Shown here: piece after piece, positions 39,980 through 49,970 of the stretch
Layout: the number at the start of each line of letters is the position of its first letter
Position numbering within the stretch: the stretch's first letter is position 1
Origin: Closterium sp. Naga37s-1
Lineage: Eukaryota; Streptophyta; Zygnematophyceae; Desmidiales; Closteriaceae
Direction: 5' to 3'
Assembly: GCA_947471745.1 (NCBI GenBank)
Contig: CANJKZ010000174.1
Coordinates: 1,340,001-1,404,000, forward strand
Length of the DNA: 64,000 bases
Translations under genes and position numbers: made by a program
The notes under the pieces: model-generated
Databases searched by the model: none
The model's input: only the letters and a program-made list of their open reading frames with translations
What the model was told of the DNA's origin: nothing

Positions 39980-40975
39980 CCCCCCCCCAAGATCGCCGCC
40001 CCCCTCAGGTCGCCACGACAGGCGACGGGAAAAGAGGGGCGGGGGGGGCGGGGCGCGGGCCCCTGGTGCGCCGCGACATGGCCGGGTAGGGCCGGGGCAG
40101 GGTCAGGGCAGGGCAGGGGCAGGACCGGGGCAGGGCCGGGGCAGGGTCCGCGACAGGGGCCGCGGCAAGGCAGGGGCAGGGCCGGGGCAGGGGCCTCGAC
40201 AGGGGCCGCGACGGGAGGCCGCGACGGGGTGCCGCGACGGGGGCCGCGACGGGGGGCCGCGACGGGGGCCGCGACGGGGGGCCGCGACGTGGGGGGCCGC
40301 GACGGGGGCCGCGACGGGGGGGGCGCGACGTGGGGCCGCGACGAGGGGCCGCGACGGAGGGCCGCGATGGGGGGGCCGCGACGGGGGCCGCGACGGGGGG
40401 GGGGGGCCGCGACGGGGGCCGCGACGGGGGGCCGCGACGTGGGGCCGTGACGGGGCAGGGTCGGGCGACGGGGTAGGACCGGGGCAGGGTCCGCAACAGG
40501 GGCCGCGGCAAGGCAGGGGCAGGGGCCGCGATAGGGGCCGCGACGGGAGGCCGCGACGGGGTGCCGCGACGGGGGCCGCGACGGGGGGCCGCGACGGGGG
40601 CCGCGACGGGGGGCCGCGACGGGGGGCGCCGCGACGGGGGCCGCGACGGGGGGGGCGCGACGTGGGGCCGCGACGGAGGGCCGCGACGGGGGGCCGCGAC
40701 GGGGGCCGCGACGGGGGGGGGGGGGGGGGCGACGGGGGCCGCGACGGGGGGCCGCGACGTGGGGCCGTGACGGGGCAGGGTCGGGCGACGGGGCAGGGCC
40801 GGGCGACGGGGCAGGGCCGGGGCTAGGTCGTGACGGGGCCGCGATAGGGCCGCGACGGGGTCGCGAATGGGGGGCCACGAAGGGCTGCGACAGGGTCGCG
40901 AAGGGGCCACAAAGGGCCGCGACAGGGTCGCTAAGGGGCCACGAAGGGGCCGTTAAGGGGCCGCGAAGGGCGCTT
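39980..40975 (-). repeat. leader minisatellite of element Q
   Basis: Dense array of GGGGCCGCGACGG units of 12-14 bp and longer variants with GGGGCAGGGTCGGGCGACG spacers; a ~330-bp block (about 40090-40440) is repeated at 40450-40770. Open frames of up to 397 codons on either strand are low-complexity artefacts. Confidence 0.85.
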
Positions 40976-41032
40976 CGGGCAGCAGGGCAGTAAAAAATAA
41001 GTTTAAGTGGTGGGCCCGAGGAAGGATCGAAA

Positions 41033-41046
41033 CTAGCTCTATACCA
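41033..41046 (-). other. primer-binding site of element Q
   Basis: On the minus strand TGGTATAGAGCTAG directly follows the 5' LTR end CTCACA. Initiator-Met tRNA type. Confidence 0.8.
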
Positions 41047-41186
41047 TGTGAGAAAGATAGACGAAAGAATGAGTGAGAAAGGATGATTGAACTAGAAAGC
41101 AGTTGGATACATATAACAAACCCTAACAGGGTTGTACTCACTACAGAGTACCCCACTGCAGACTAGAGAAACATAATGTTCTGACA
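41047..41186 (-). repeat. 5' LTR of element Q
   Basis: 140 bp, two differences from the LTR at 39072-39211. The right flank 41187-41191 is the target duplication TATTT. Confidence 0.93.
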
Positions 41187-41191
41187 TATTT

Positions 41192-41340
41192 CCCTGCTAT
41201 TAATCAACTTATCTTGTTCTCACAAACCAGTACAAGGTGGTTCAAGTAATTCTTATATTAACGCTTCCGCAATTACAACATCTCTATTTCAATACTGATC
41301 TTAGCCTTGAAAGATCCTAAGGGCTTTTCTCAGCCCAACA
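41192..41340 (+). repeat. 5' LTR of P, right part
   Basis: Last 149 bp of the LTR of P after the insertion of Q, ending CAGCCCAACA and followed by the primer site. Confidence 0.85.
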
Positions 41341-41355
41341 TGGTATCAGAGAGCA
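41341..41355 (+). other. primer-binding site of element P
   Basis: TGGTATCAGAGAGCA, an almost perfect initiator-Met tRNA complement, directly after the LTR end. Confidence 0.9.
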
Positions 41356-41400
41356 AACAGGGCAAGATCATTTTCTTAAATACCTACGACAACGCAAGAC

Positions 41401-43008
41401 ATGGCAACACAGAAGGAGAGGAGCTCCTCTAACGGATCTCTCGGCACTACCCCTACTCCGCCTCCAGCCTCTGGCCTACAGACAGAAGAAGGCACAGCAA
41501 CAAGACCAGCTGCGGAGTCAACGGAAACTCCCGGGAATCAACCAGCAGGCTTCGACCCAAACATGATGGAGAAGTTCTTCACCTTCATGTCCTTCTACGA
41601 GCAACACCAGCAAGCAACTCCTGCACTATCAAACAATAGCGACAACAACAACAGAGCAACACCGATGAGTCTTGACGGTTCATCCTACGCGCGCGGAAAT
41701 CAGCAGCAACCCACCTTTTCCCCGTACGAGCCTCAACGCGGCTCTATCAGTTTTGCGCCGCAACCGCAGTCTTTACCTGGACAAGAGAAGACACTGGACG
41801 CGCTTCAGGGGCAATCGCAATTTGCACACGTTCTAAAACTGCAAACGTCAACGCTTTTCGACGGAAATTAATTTTATACCTGGTCATTTGAATTTGAGCT
41901 GATGATGGAGGGCGCGCAAATCCTCGGATTCTTCGACGGATCCCTGCCATATCCAGCAGACGGGACACAATACGACAAGCAGCAGTATACGTATCAGCCG
42001 CTAGTGGCGTACACGATACTCCTCCGAAATTTAACGCCAAACGAGCAGCAGAACATTCGATCTTATCGAGGATACGGCAACTCCGCCGAGCTAGCGTACG
42101 ACCACCTGAAGAGCCTGTATCAAGAAACAGACAGTGTTAACCAGAGTCGTCTCATGGCACAACTGACAACAGTGGAAATGAAACCCGGCGAAAAAGGAAT
42201 GGCTTATATTAGCCGTTGTCGCGGACTGCGCGACAGACTTCTTCGATGCGGAGGATCAATATCCGAAGAAGCTTTTGTAACATTCATCATCGCCGGCCTT
42301 GGTCCTCATTGGCGCACCACTCGAGCACTCCTTCGAGCTCGCGGGAAGATCTCCGAAGCAGCACTCTGCGCCAAAATTCACGCTGAGCAGCAGGATATGG
42401 ACCTGCACGAAGAACGACACAAGAAGAAAGCGTCAGCGCCAGAATTCGCCTTTCACACTCAACGACGCTACAACAACAACAACCGACACAACAACCGACA
42501 AGTAAAGCAGTACGTCCCACCGTTCTGTCACCTATGCAAGACGTCTGGACATCCGCACACACACTGTCCGAATCAGCAGCAGTCGACAACGCCGCAACGT
42601 CAACTTCGGCCTTCAAGCAGTGAAGTAGCTTCTACGCAGGCACATCCCACCAGTCAAGTGCAGCCTTCAACATCTTTATCAACACAACCTGCACAAGGAA
42701 CAAGAAACATCGTAAGCTGCATGACAAGAACGACAGACTCCTGCATCACCGGATCACCACCCCAGTACTCACCAGAAGAACAGCTCGATGAGAGGACTCC
42801 TCGCCGCGAATCACTGGAGCCCAACCCGACGTATGCAGCCATCGCCCAGAGCGAGCCGTCCGGGCAAGACACTTGGTACTTGGACAGGCCTGCGGACAGC
42901 GCATGTGCTCCTCGAGTCGCTTCGTTCAACAAGAACATCAACTTCAACGCGAAGTTGTCATCACCGTGGCCAACAACCAGAACCTGCACACACGACGACA
43001 AGGGATAG
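41401..43008 (+). pseudogene. copia Gag and protease start (element P)
   Basis: The ATG at 41401 opens a Ser/Thr/Pro/Gln-rich N-terminus. A TAA at 41869-41871 interrupts FDGN-FYTWSFEFELMMEG in the UBN2-type Gag core. The same frame continues through ILLRNLTPNEQQNIRSYRG, LYQETDSVNQSRLMAQL and FIIAGLGPHWRTTR. A canonical knuckle C-x2-C-x4-H-x4-C (CHLCKTSGHPHTHC) lies at about 42526-42570. At 42870-42905 the protease site reads WYLDRPADSACAP where DSGA is expected, so the active site is lost. The frame then shifts by one. Confidence 0.85.
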
Positions 43009-44678
43009 TACAACTTCAGTCTCGAGAAACTAACATCATCTTACAAATGTCTAAAGTTTTGATTGCAGAAGGACTCGGCTACAACCTACTAAGCGTCAGC
43101 CAACAGATGGCGAAGGGTATTCATCTTGAAGCAGACAGCACCACTCAGGAGTTCAAGTTATTCCACGGTAAAAGAGGACTCTACATCGCCAAAGCAGTCT
43201 TGAAGAACAATGTCTTGGTTCTTGATTTTGTACCGGACCAAGGAACCACCGACAGCGACGCCATCGTCAACTTCGCTTCTTTGACACATCCACCGGACCT
43301 CGATCCCGACTTCAGCCCTGGAGGATTATGGTATTCACATACCATACCTGAAGCAGAAAGAACACGGGCATTAGCAACATTCCGGCAAGAAGAAACAACA
43401 TCGACAGCATCAGAGACAACATCGGCAACAACAGCAACACTTACAGCACCAATCGCGAGCTCTTTGACGGCACCAACCTTCATAGACAACACTCCACCGA
43501 CTCCTGCGCAGCAGTTAGCTCCCACTCGAAGTGAAGTTCACAAAAGCGCCAACTTCACCGCGGGCTTTTATTCCAACTCCACCCTGTACAGACGCTCACC
43601 CGGACATCGTGCGAGCGAATCCCTGTGGCACGAAAGACTGGGTCATCCAAGCAATACCACGTTAAACAATACAATCAAGGCAACAGTGCTCGACAAAGAC
43701 TCACTCCTTCTACCCGACGGCAGAGAACTCCAACGAGTCCGCGGAACATGCTTTACCTGTCCCGAAGCCGACTTACCACATCAACCGTTCTCCTCTCACC
43801 ACAATCCAAGCGCGCCAGCTTATACACCACTCGAGAAAGTATACAGCGACATTCTGTATACTCGCGAACAAGGACAAGGAGCATATAATTACGTGATTAC
43901 TTTCATCGACGCCGCCACCCGTTACGTCTGGCACCTTAATCTCCCAAGTCGCGACATGGCCTTCGAAGCCTTCGTCACCTGGCTACCTGTGGCAGAACGA
44001 GAATCAGGAGCAAAGCTGAAAAGCTTCCAGTTTGACGGAGGAGGGGAATATCAGTCCCAAAGGTTCAAACAGTGCCTCGCAGAACGAGGCATCAAGCGAC
44101 TCATCTCACTTCCCTACGCCCATCAACAGCAAGACGTGCCAGAACGGATGAACAGAACTCTCCAGAACACCATGCGCAAACTGTTGCGTGGCATGCGACT
44201 GCCCAATCACCAGTGGCCTGAGGCGATGGACCACGCTGTCATGCTGCACAACTTGCTCTCGTCGTCATCACTTCCGAACAACGCATCACCGCACCTGATG
44301 TGGACAGGAAAACTGGGCAACACAAAAATGTTACGAGTTTTCGGGTGCATGGTACAGTACCGCCCGCACACTGCAAGAGCCGGAAGATTTTCTCAACGCG
44401 CACACTGCATGGTAGCAGCACGTGATGTCATCTTCTACGAGCGACTCACACTTCAAACGTACCTGGACAACCTGGCAGCAAATCGAGACCTCACGGGCGG
44501 CTTCCGTGGCAACCGAGCCTTCGCTTCAGCAGCAGACGAAGCTAAGTGGGACGAGAAAAAACGTGGACAACGCATCCGAGGAAGCAAGACCACTCCCATA
44601 CTGCTCCGTGCCCATCCCGATGGATGGCGAAAATCCTCGCGAAAGTGTCAACGCCGAAACTTACTTCGACTTTGCTGA
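42873..44678 (+). pseudogene. copia protease tail, pre-integrase, integrase (element P)
   Basis: 601-codon frame. After ~40 out-of-frame residues it carries EGLGYNLLSVSQQMAKG (protease/pre-integrase link), SLWHERLGHPSNTTLNN (pre-integrase) with CFTC, and a full integrase core: VYSDILYT (first Asp, about 43843), FQFDGGGEYQSQ (second Asp, about 44030) and HQQQDVPERMNRTLQNTM (Glu, about 44143). The LRVFGCMVQYRPH and VIFYERLTLQTYLDNL tail blocks follow. After about 44560 the frame is wrong and ends at 44678. Confidence 0.85.
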
Positions 44679-45440
44679 CACTGGTTACGTTACACCCCAA
44701 CCGGTCAACACCAACATCTCCGAACGCATAGGACCGAATTTCTTACCAGACCCTGAAGCAGGAGACAAAGCAGCTTATCCAGAGGACACAAATCTTCCCC
44801 GCTACACACAAAGTGGCCTGCAGATACTGGGACTCATCACCGCTATCCACGGAGCAGCACCACCTAAGGAGCCTGCCACCATTCAGCAGGCTCTAGGGGG
44901 GGGAACACAGGGAAAAATGGCGCGAGGCCATGGACAGAGAGTTAAAGGCTCTGCAAGAACGCAACACCTGGAATGTCGTAACTATCGGAGTAACACGCAA
45001 CAAGACCATCCTCACGGGAAAATGGGTTTCCCGCGTGAAAACAAAAGCCGACAGAACAATTAACAAATTCAAAGCACGCTCGGTTGTGCGTGGCTTCCAC
45101 CAAGAGGAAGGGCGAGACTTCACGGAAACATTCGCACCAGTAAGCCGACATACCTCACTACGGATTCTCCTCGCGATAACCGACATACCAAATCTGTCAG
45201 CTGAAGAAATCGCTGTACGGGATCAAGCATGCCCCGAGACTGTGGCAGCAGCACCTTCACGCCCGCCTAATCCGCATCGGATTCCTTCAACTACCGCACG
45301 ACCAAGGGATGTATCGACTGACGAAGGGTACCGACTAGATTCTACTCATCGTCTACGTCGACGACCTCTTCTACATAGGCTCCACCGACGCCATAACGAC
45401 ATGGTTTAAAGGGGAGCTGCAGCAGGATCTCACTCTCACC
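44560..45440 (+). pseudogene. copia linker and RT with deletion (element P)
   Basis: Frame 44422-45063 gives the acidic linker (YFDFADTGYVTPQPVNT, PATIQQALGG). A frame change near 44900 leads to RT in 44930-45180: EAMDRELKALQERNTW, LTGKWVSRVKTKADRTINKFKARSVVRGFHQEEGRDFTETFAPV. The text then jumps after RILLAITDI to CQLKKSLYGIKHAPRLWQ (another frame, 45200-45300), losing about 45 residues with the first catalytic Asp. LLIVYVDDLFYIG (YVDD) is at about 45346-45385. Confidence 0.8.
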
Positions 45441-46115
45441 GTTGCAACTACCGTGACACAGTACCTAGGACTGAACATCCAAGACAGCGACAATGCAGCT
45501 ACCGTGACACAGTACCTAGGACTGAACATCCAAGACGGTGACAATGCAATCTACCTCAGTGCTGAAAAGTACACGGACACTATCGCAAAACGTTTCGGAC
45601 TCACTCCAACCGTCATCTCCACGCCATATCGCTACACCGACGGAAATCGAAAAGCCTCCGCTCTACTCAAACCTGCCGGCATCCGCGACTACCAACGGAA
45701 GTTAGGCTGCCTACTCTTCGCAGCCGTCACCTGCCGATCGGGTCTATCCTACTCAGCTAGCCAACTCGCTACCTACCTCAAGAAGCCTGAAGCAGAGCAC
45801 ATGCTCGAACTCAACCGAGCACTTCACTACCTCGTCAGCACTCCGACGATCGAACTAACCTACCACAAGACTGGAACAACGATACCTAAGCTAATCGGTT
45901 ACGTCAACGCAGATCACGCCGGAGACTCTGACAACAAACGATCTCGAACAGGCTACATCTACAGACTCAAACCTATTGGGCCTATCTCATGGCAGTCGAA
46001 CAAACAAGAGCTAATCGCTCTCTTCTCAGCAGAAGCAGAATATATCGCACTCTGCTCAGCCACCAAGGAAGGGCTATATCTTCGCGAATTACTGGAGCAA
46101 GCAAAATTGGCCTAG
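45441..46115 (+). pseudogene. copia RT C-terminus and RNase H (element P)
   Basis: Frame 45453-46115: the duplicated TQYLGLNIQD blocks, SAEKYTDTIAKRFGL, GCLLFAAVTCRSGLSYSASQLATYL, YVNADHAGDSDNKRSRTGYIY (RNase H first Asp), ISWQSNKQELIALFSAEAEYIAL (Glu), then TAG at 46113-46115. The frame continues after the stop with FCDNQSAIRIANKNGFANRTKHIALRK (third catalytic Asp) to about 46216. Confidence 0.85.
45450..45551 (+). repeat. 51-bp in-frame tandem duplication in RT of P
   Basis: Two adjacent copies, 45450-45500 and 45501-45551, differing at a few bases. Each encodes TVTQYLGLNIQDxDNAx. The duplication adds 17 residues to the RT thumb/connection region. Confidence 0.9.
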
Positions 46116-46216
46116 TTACCTAGTTTCTCTCTCTTCTGCGACAACCAATCGGCCATTCGCATAGCGAACAAAAACGGGTTTGCGAATCGAACCAAGCACA
46201 TCGCCCTTCGGAAAGA

Positions 46217-46436
46217 GTAGGACAGAGAAGAGAGCAGGATAGGGGCAAGCAGGAGCGGCACAAGGCAGCAAGGGTGAGCATATCTTGGTCACATGAACAA
46301 GCCATTTCTGATTACCTTGGGTACTCCACAGACTGTACATTCAGCACAGTGGTTCCTGCATACCTTGGCAACTCCATCCGTTTCCAGGACTCGAAAGAAG
46401 TTGTAGTCAGTAGACCTGATCGCCTCCTCCCACGCG
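46217..46436 (+). other. ~220-bp insertion inside RNase H of P
   Basis: The RNase H text stops after HIALRK and resumes at FFFVKDEIEKGRLELSYCPTSEMAADYLTK. The intervening ~220 bp are purine-rich at the left, not obviously coding, lack clear GT-AG intron borders and have no recognised ends. Nature unknown. Confidence 0.6.
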
Positions 46437-46617
46437 GATTCTTCTTCGTAAAAGACGAAATCGAGAAGGGAAGACTCGAGCTATCCTACTGTCCCACATC
46501 CGAGATGGCAGCTGATTACTTGACCAAGTAACTCGGAAAACAGAAGTTCGAGTACTGCATGCTGCTGACAGGACAAGGACACGTCATCAGCAGCGATACT
46601 CCAGAAGCGAAGGGGTG
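46437..46617 (+). pseudogene. RNase H C-terminus and polypurine tract of P
   Basis: FFFVKDEIEKGRLELSYCPTSEMAADYLTK, the usual copia C-terminal block, ends with a TAA at 46529-46531. About 85 bp of UTR follow and a purine tract, AGAAGCGAAGGGGTG (46603-46617), directly abuts the LTR. Confidence 0.8.
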
Positions 46618-46673
46618 TGTTGGAAACAAGCAATTTAAACGCTTCTGAACTATCGAAGTATCGACACAAAACG
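46618..46673 (+). repeat. 3' LTR of P, first 56 bp
   Basis: TGTTGGAAACAAGCAATTT..., homologous to the start of the LTR at 38781 with several differences. It is cut at 46674 by the LTR of R. Confidence 0.85.
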
Positions 46674-46804
46674 TGTCAGAATTGTGAAGGAAGGAATGAC
46701 TGAACTAGCATGCAGGTGGGTACAAGTAGGAAACCTAAAAGTGTTGTACCCTATATGAACTACCCCACAACAGCCTAGACATACTATAGCATATATTTTT
46801 GACA
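46674..46804 (-). repeat. 3' LTR of copia element R
   Basis: 131 bp; on the minus strand TGTCAAAAATATATGC to CACAATTCTGACA. Confidence 0.9.
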
Positions 46805-47033
46805 CACCCCCATAGGCAAAGTGGGGGAGAACAAGAGGTCACAAGACCGGTGAAAAAAGGCAAAGCAAGCTCAGGGTGGATCACGACGTCACCACGCATT
46901 CTGAGCACAAGCAAATGGCCACAAGGCCAGTTCACATGCAGAGTTATATAAAGGAGAACAAGTAATACAGTGAACACAACCTAGCAAGTGTAAGCATGCA
47001 GGTATATGTATAGAGATCACAGTACAACCAGAG
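46805..47033 (-). other. conserved 3' UTR with PPT hairpin (element R)
   Basis: Almost identical to the UTR of A and N, including CCCCCA / TGGGGG next to the LTR. Confidence 0.75.
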
Positions 47034-48964
47034 TCAAAAAGTGAGCAAGTGAGGCCAAGTAGGCACAAGGCCTAGCATAGTACAAAAGCGCTGATGATCA
47101 CAAGGCTGAAGTGCCTTGGTAAAGATATCTGCAGTGTTGGCCTGAGTGGCCACGTAAGCAAGACGAAGCTGACCACGCTGCTGCAACTCTCGAGCAAGGA
47201 AGTAGCGCAGAGCAATGTGCTTCGTTCTGTGCTCCAGTCTGTGCTCCTGACACAAGGCAAGCATGGCCTTGTTGTCGACGTACAGAACGAGAGGAGAACG
47301 AGGCGCCTCTCCCAAGTCGGTCAGCAGGTAGGTGAGCCAGCGTAACTCTTGTGCAGCCATGGCCCCAGCGTAGATCTCAGCCTCACCACGAGAGCTGAGA
47401 ACAGAAGACGAGCGGGTAGACCGCCAAGAAACAGAGTCGGAGCCAAGGCTGAAGGTGTAACCCTGTGACGACCGCTGCATAGCCAAGTCGTCAACCCAGG
47501 AAGCGTCTTCGTGACCAGTGCGGACAACTCGAGCCCGTCCTCCAAGCACGAGCCCCATGCCCGACGTACTGCACAAGTAGCGCAACATCCTCTTAGCTGC
47601 ATCCATGTGCTCCTTCCTGTGTCTGCCAGGAGCGACATAGTGTGCTAGAATGCTAAGAGGGTAGGCAAGGTCAGGTCGAGTGCAGGTCACCAGGTACATG
47701 AGGCAGCCCACAAGCTCTGGATACGGGCCACTCGGCTCTACGGACTCGTCCGAAGGTGGAGCTGAGAGCGAGTGACCGGTAGGCAGAGGAGTGGACTGTG
47801 GCGAGGAGTACGTGAAGCCGAAGCGCTGAAGGACCTGCTGCACCATGTGTGACTGAGTCAAGGTAATGGTGCACTGTGCTCTGTCCCGAGTGATCCGCAA
47901 GCCAAGATAGCTTGTCAGCTCACCCAAGTCTGTGCACGTGTGTCTCTTCTGCAGCTCCGACTTCACGTGGGCGAGTGCCTCAGTGTCAGCAGTAGCAAAG
48001 ACTAAGTCGTCTACGTACACGAGAACGTAGAACGGCGGCAGAGTGGTGTCAGTGCGAAGAAACAGCGACGGGTCAGCACTGGAAGGAGCAAACCCAAGAG
48101 CAGCAAGATTCGTCCTCAGTGTGTCGTGCCACTCACGGGGTGCCTGGCAGAGACCGTAGACTGGCCGCCGGAGTCTCCACTGGGTACCAGCAGGAAACGA
48201 CCCAGTGAAGCCAGGTGGGCGGCGCAGCTAGATCTCCTCGTGCAGGCTGCCCTGTAGGAAGGCTGTGCTGAAGTCAAGAGAGTGTAGCTCGTAGTCAGGC
48301 TGAGCGGCAACGTGCAGCAGCACCCAAAGAGTGGTCATCTTCGGGGTAGGGGAGAAGGTCTGGAAGAAGTCAACTCCCTGTCGCTGGCTGAAGCCTCGTG
48401 CAACGTAACGCGCCTTGAAGACAGGCGGAGAACCCGGCGGCCGCTTCACCCTGAAAATCCACATGCCACTGACGATGTTTGCCCCAGGCGGGGGAACCTC
48501 GTCGACGTAGGTGCCTGTGGACTTCCAGGAAGCCATCTCTGCATCCATGGCTGTCTGCCACTAAGAGGAGTAGGGACCCTCTATCGCCTCTGCGTAAGAG
48601 CGCGGGGTCGGGATGTCTGGTGCATCCGGGTCTCCCTCGGGGGAAAGCAGCATGGACACGAGATGAGGTAAAGCAGCGGCAAAGCACTCAAACTCCTCCT
48701 GTCTGTCCTCAAGAACATCCGTGCCAATAGCACACTCACCCCCGACGGACGGAGGTCAGACAGACGCAGACTCAGACTCAGCAACAAGACTAGCGGCGTA
48801 GTCTAGACGACAGGCGGCAGCAAAGTCAACAAGCTCAGCAACTAGAACAGACGCAACAGTGGACTCAAACGAAGGGTCAGTGACAGCAGTGGCCAGAAAA
48901 CGCGTGACAGTAGGACTAGCAGCACGAAGGGAGTCAGACTCCGGGTCCGGACCGTCAGGAAGAG
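47034..48964 (-). pseudogene. copia pre-RT, RT and RNase H (element R)
   Basis: One continuous frame from 48964 to 47034. Pre-RT: VTDPSFESTVASVLVAELVDFAAACRLDYAASLV. TGA at about 48756 (Cys in the paralogues). TAG at 48561-48563 replaces the CAG of SSQWQAAMDAEM. RT from MDAEMASWKSTGTYVDEVPPPG, with LHSDLFSTAFLQG-type block (LHSLDFSTAFLQGSLHE, first Asp). TAG at 48228-48230 replaces the Trp of EEIWLRRPPG. YVDD is at about 48015. RNase H (GHEDASWVDD, EAEIYAGAMAAQELRW, YVDNKAML) runs to TGA at 47034. With three codons changed this RT-RNase H would be open. Confidence 0.88.
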
Positions 48965-49366
48965 TGTCACAGGATCGAATTTCCACTCGAGAATGTTGCA
49001 CTAAAGGTGAGTACAAGGCGTATTTATACTCAGAAATACATAGAAACAACAGATAATCCGAACCTTCAGGAACGCGCTCTTCTAGAATAGATAATCACAA
49101 GTGCGCATAAGCACGCAAGCCCATTGGCACTTTGGATTATGGCGAGATTATGCCTTGTACACCACTGTTGGTGCTGTCGGTGCCGTATAATGTAAATGTC
49201 GGTGCCGAAAATACCAAATAAGTGAAATAATCGGAAAGCTCTAGAAAATAGAATAGTAGTCCGATTGAGGTGACATAAAGTGCAAATGAAAGAGGAAAAT
49301 ATGGAGAATAAGATGGAGTAAACATATGGAAATGAGAAATATGTCGAACGTCGGCGTACTCTCACA
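48965..49366 (-). repeat. 3' LTR of gypsy S
   Basis: 402 bp; on the minus strand TGTGAGAGTACGCCG to GATCCTGTGACA. A purine tract GAGGGGGGAAG lies directly before it (49367-49377), which overlaps the end of the coding region. Confidence 0.85.
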
Positions 49367-49376
49367 CTTCCCCCCC

Positions 49377-49922
49377 TCAAAGTTGGGTGATAGATGTAAC
49401 ACCCTGCTTGACAAGATAGTCGCGGAGAGAACGTTGGGCATTACTCATGTCTTCTTCAGAGACCCAGCTGTCCTCAGAAGGATCAAAGCCTTTCCAGCGT
49501 ACGAGAAACTCCAGGGCGCCATGCCGACGACGACGATGTGCAAGCACAGATTCAACCTCGTACTCAAGTTCATCATTCACGAGGACTGGAGGCGGCGGCG
49601 GAGGTTGGCGTCCCGTGTACAGCTTATTTGGATCTTGATAGGGTTTAAGAAGCTGCACGTGGAAGGCGTTATGAATCTTCCAAGAAGCTGGTAGGCGCAA
49701 GCGCAATGTGACTGGAGTGACCTGCTCTTCTACGAGGAAAGGTCCGCAGAAGCGAGGTCGCAACTTGGATGGAAGGTGACCGAGGTTGAGGTTGCATGTG
49801 TCGAGAAGCACATGGTCACCAACCGCAATGGTATGATCATGTCGATGGCGATCGGCCAAGCGTTTCTGTGAAGACTGTATGTCCTGTAGACGCTTGTGTG
49901 TCCGATCCCAAAGCTGCTGCAT
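49377..49922 (-). CDS. gypsy integrase C-terminus with chromodomain (element S)
   Basis: 181 codons, the end of the S polyprotein, separated from the 619-codon part by stops at about 49923-49970. It carries the GPFLVEEQV...RLPASWKIHNAFHVQLLKPY block (GPY/F module of chromovirus integrases), a Pro run, and a chromodomain: YEVESVLAHRRRRHGALEFLVRWKGFDPSEDSWVSEEDM (about residues 118-157) with the aromatic Tyr/Trp/Trp cage positions. Chromodomains of such elements steer integration to marked heterochromatin. Confidence 0.9.
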   Translation of the reverse strand: MQQLWDRTHKRLQDIQSSQKRLADRHRHDHTIAVGDHVLLDTCNLNLGHLPSKLRPRFCGPFLVEEQVTPVTLRLRLPASWKIHNAFHVQLLKPYQDPNKLYTGRQPPPPPPVLVNDELEYEVESVLAHRRRRHGALEFLVRWKGFDPSEDSWVSEEDMSNAQRSLRDYLVKQGVTSITQL

Positions 49923-49970
49923 TGTGGTAACGAAGTCGTGCGCGGATTGGACAGTTGCAGGTACTGTCGG

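Larger units (their letters stand above)
39072..41186 (-). mobile_element. Complete coding-free LTR element Q
   Basis: 2,115 bp inserted in the LTR of P, with a perfect 5-bp target duplication TATTT (39067-39071 and 41187-41191). Two 140-bp LTRs differ at only two sites. Read leftward: 5' LTR, primer site, minisatellite leader, hairpin/G-rich part, conserved 3' UTR, PPT hairpin, 3' LTR. It has no gag, pol or other recognisable gene, so it must move with proteins supplied in trans. It inserted recently. Confidence 0.92.
38781..46673 (+). mobile_element. Copia element P, second lineage, 5' LTR split by Q
   Basis: 440-bp LTR (TGTTGG to CCAACA), initiator-Met primer site, gag, protease, integrase, RT and RNase H, polypurine tract and the first 56 bp of the 3' LTR, which R interrupts. 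Gag to RNase H has several frameshifts, an RT deletion and a ~220-bp insertion. GC is clearly lower than in the other copies, and protein sequence and LTR are unrelated to theirs. Confidence 0.85.
46674..48964 (-). mobile_element. Copia element R, 3' half
   Basis: Read leftward: pre-RT, RT, RNase H, 3' UTR, PPT hairpin and 3' LTR. It is cut at 48965 by the LTR of gypsy S. It inserted in the 3' LTR of P. The whole coding part is in one frame with three point stops. Confidence 0.85.

Noticed and set aside
39685..40910. 397- and 301-codon minus-strand frames rich in Arg, Pro and Ala
   Set aside because: Translation of the GGGGCCGCGACGG minisatellite of Q; no initiation context or homology seen.
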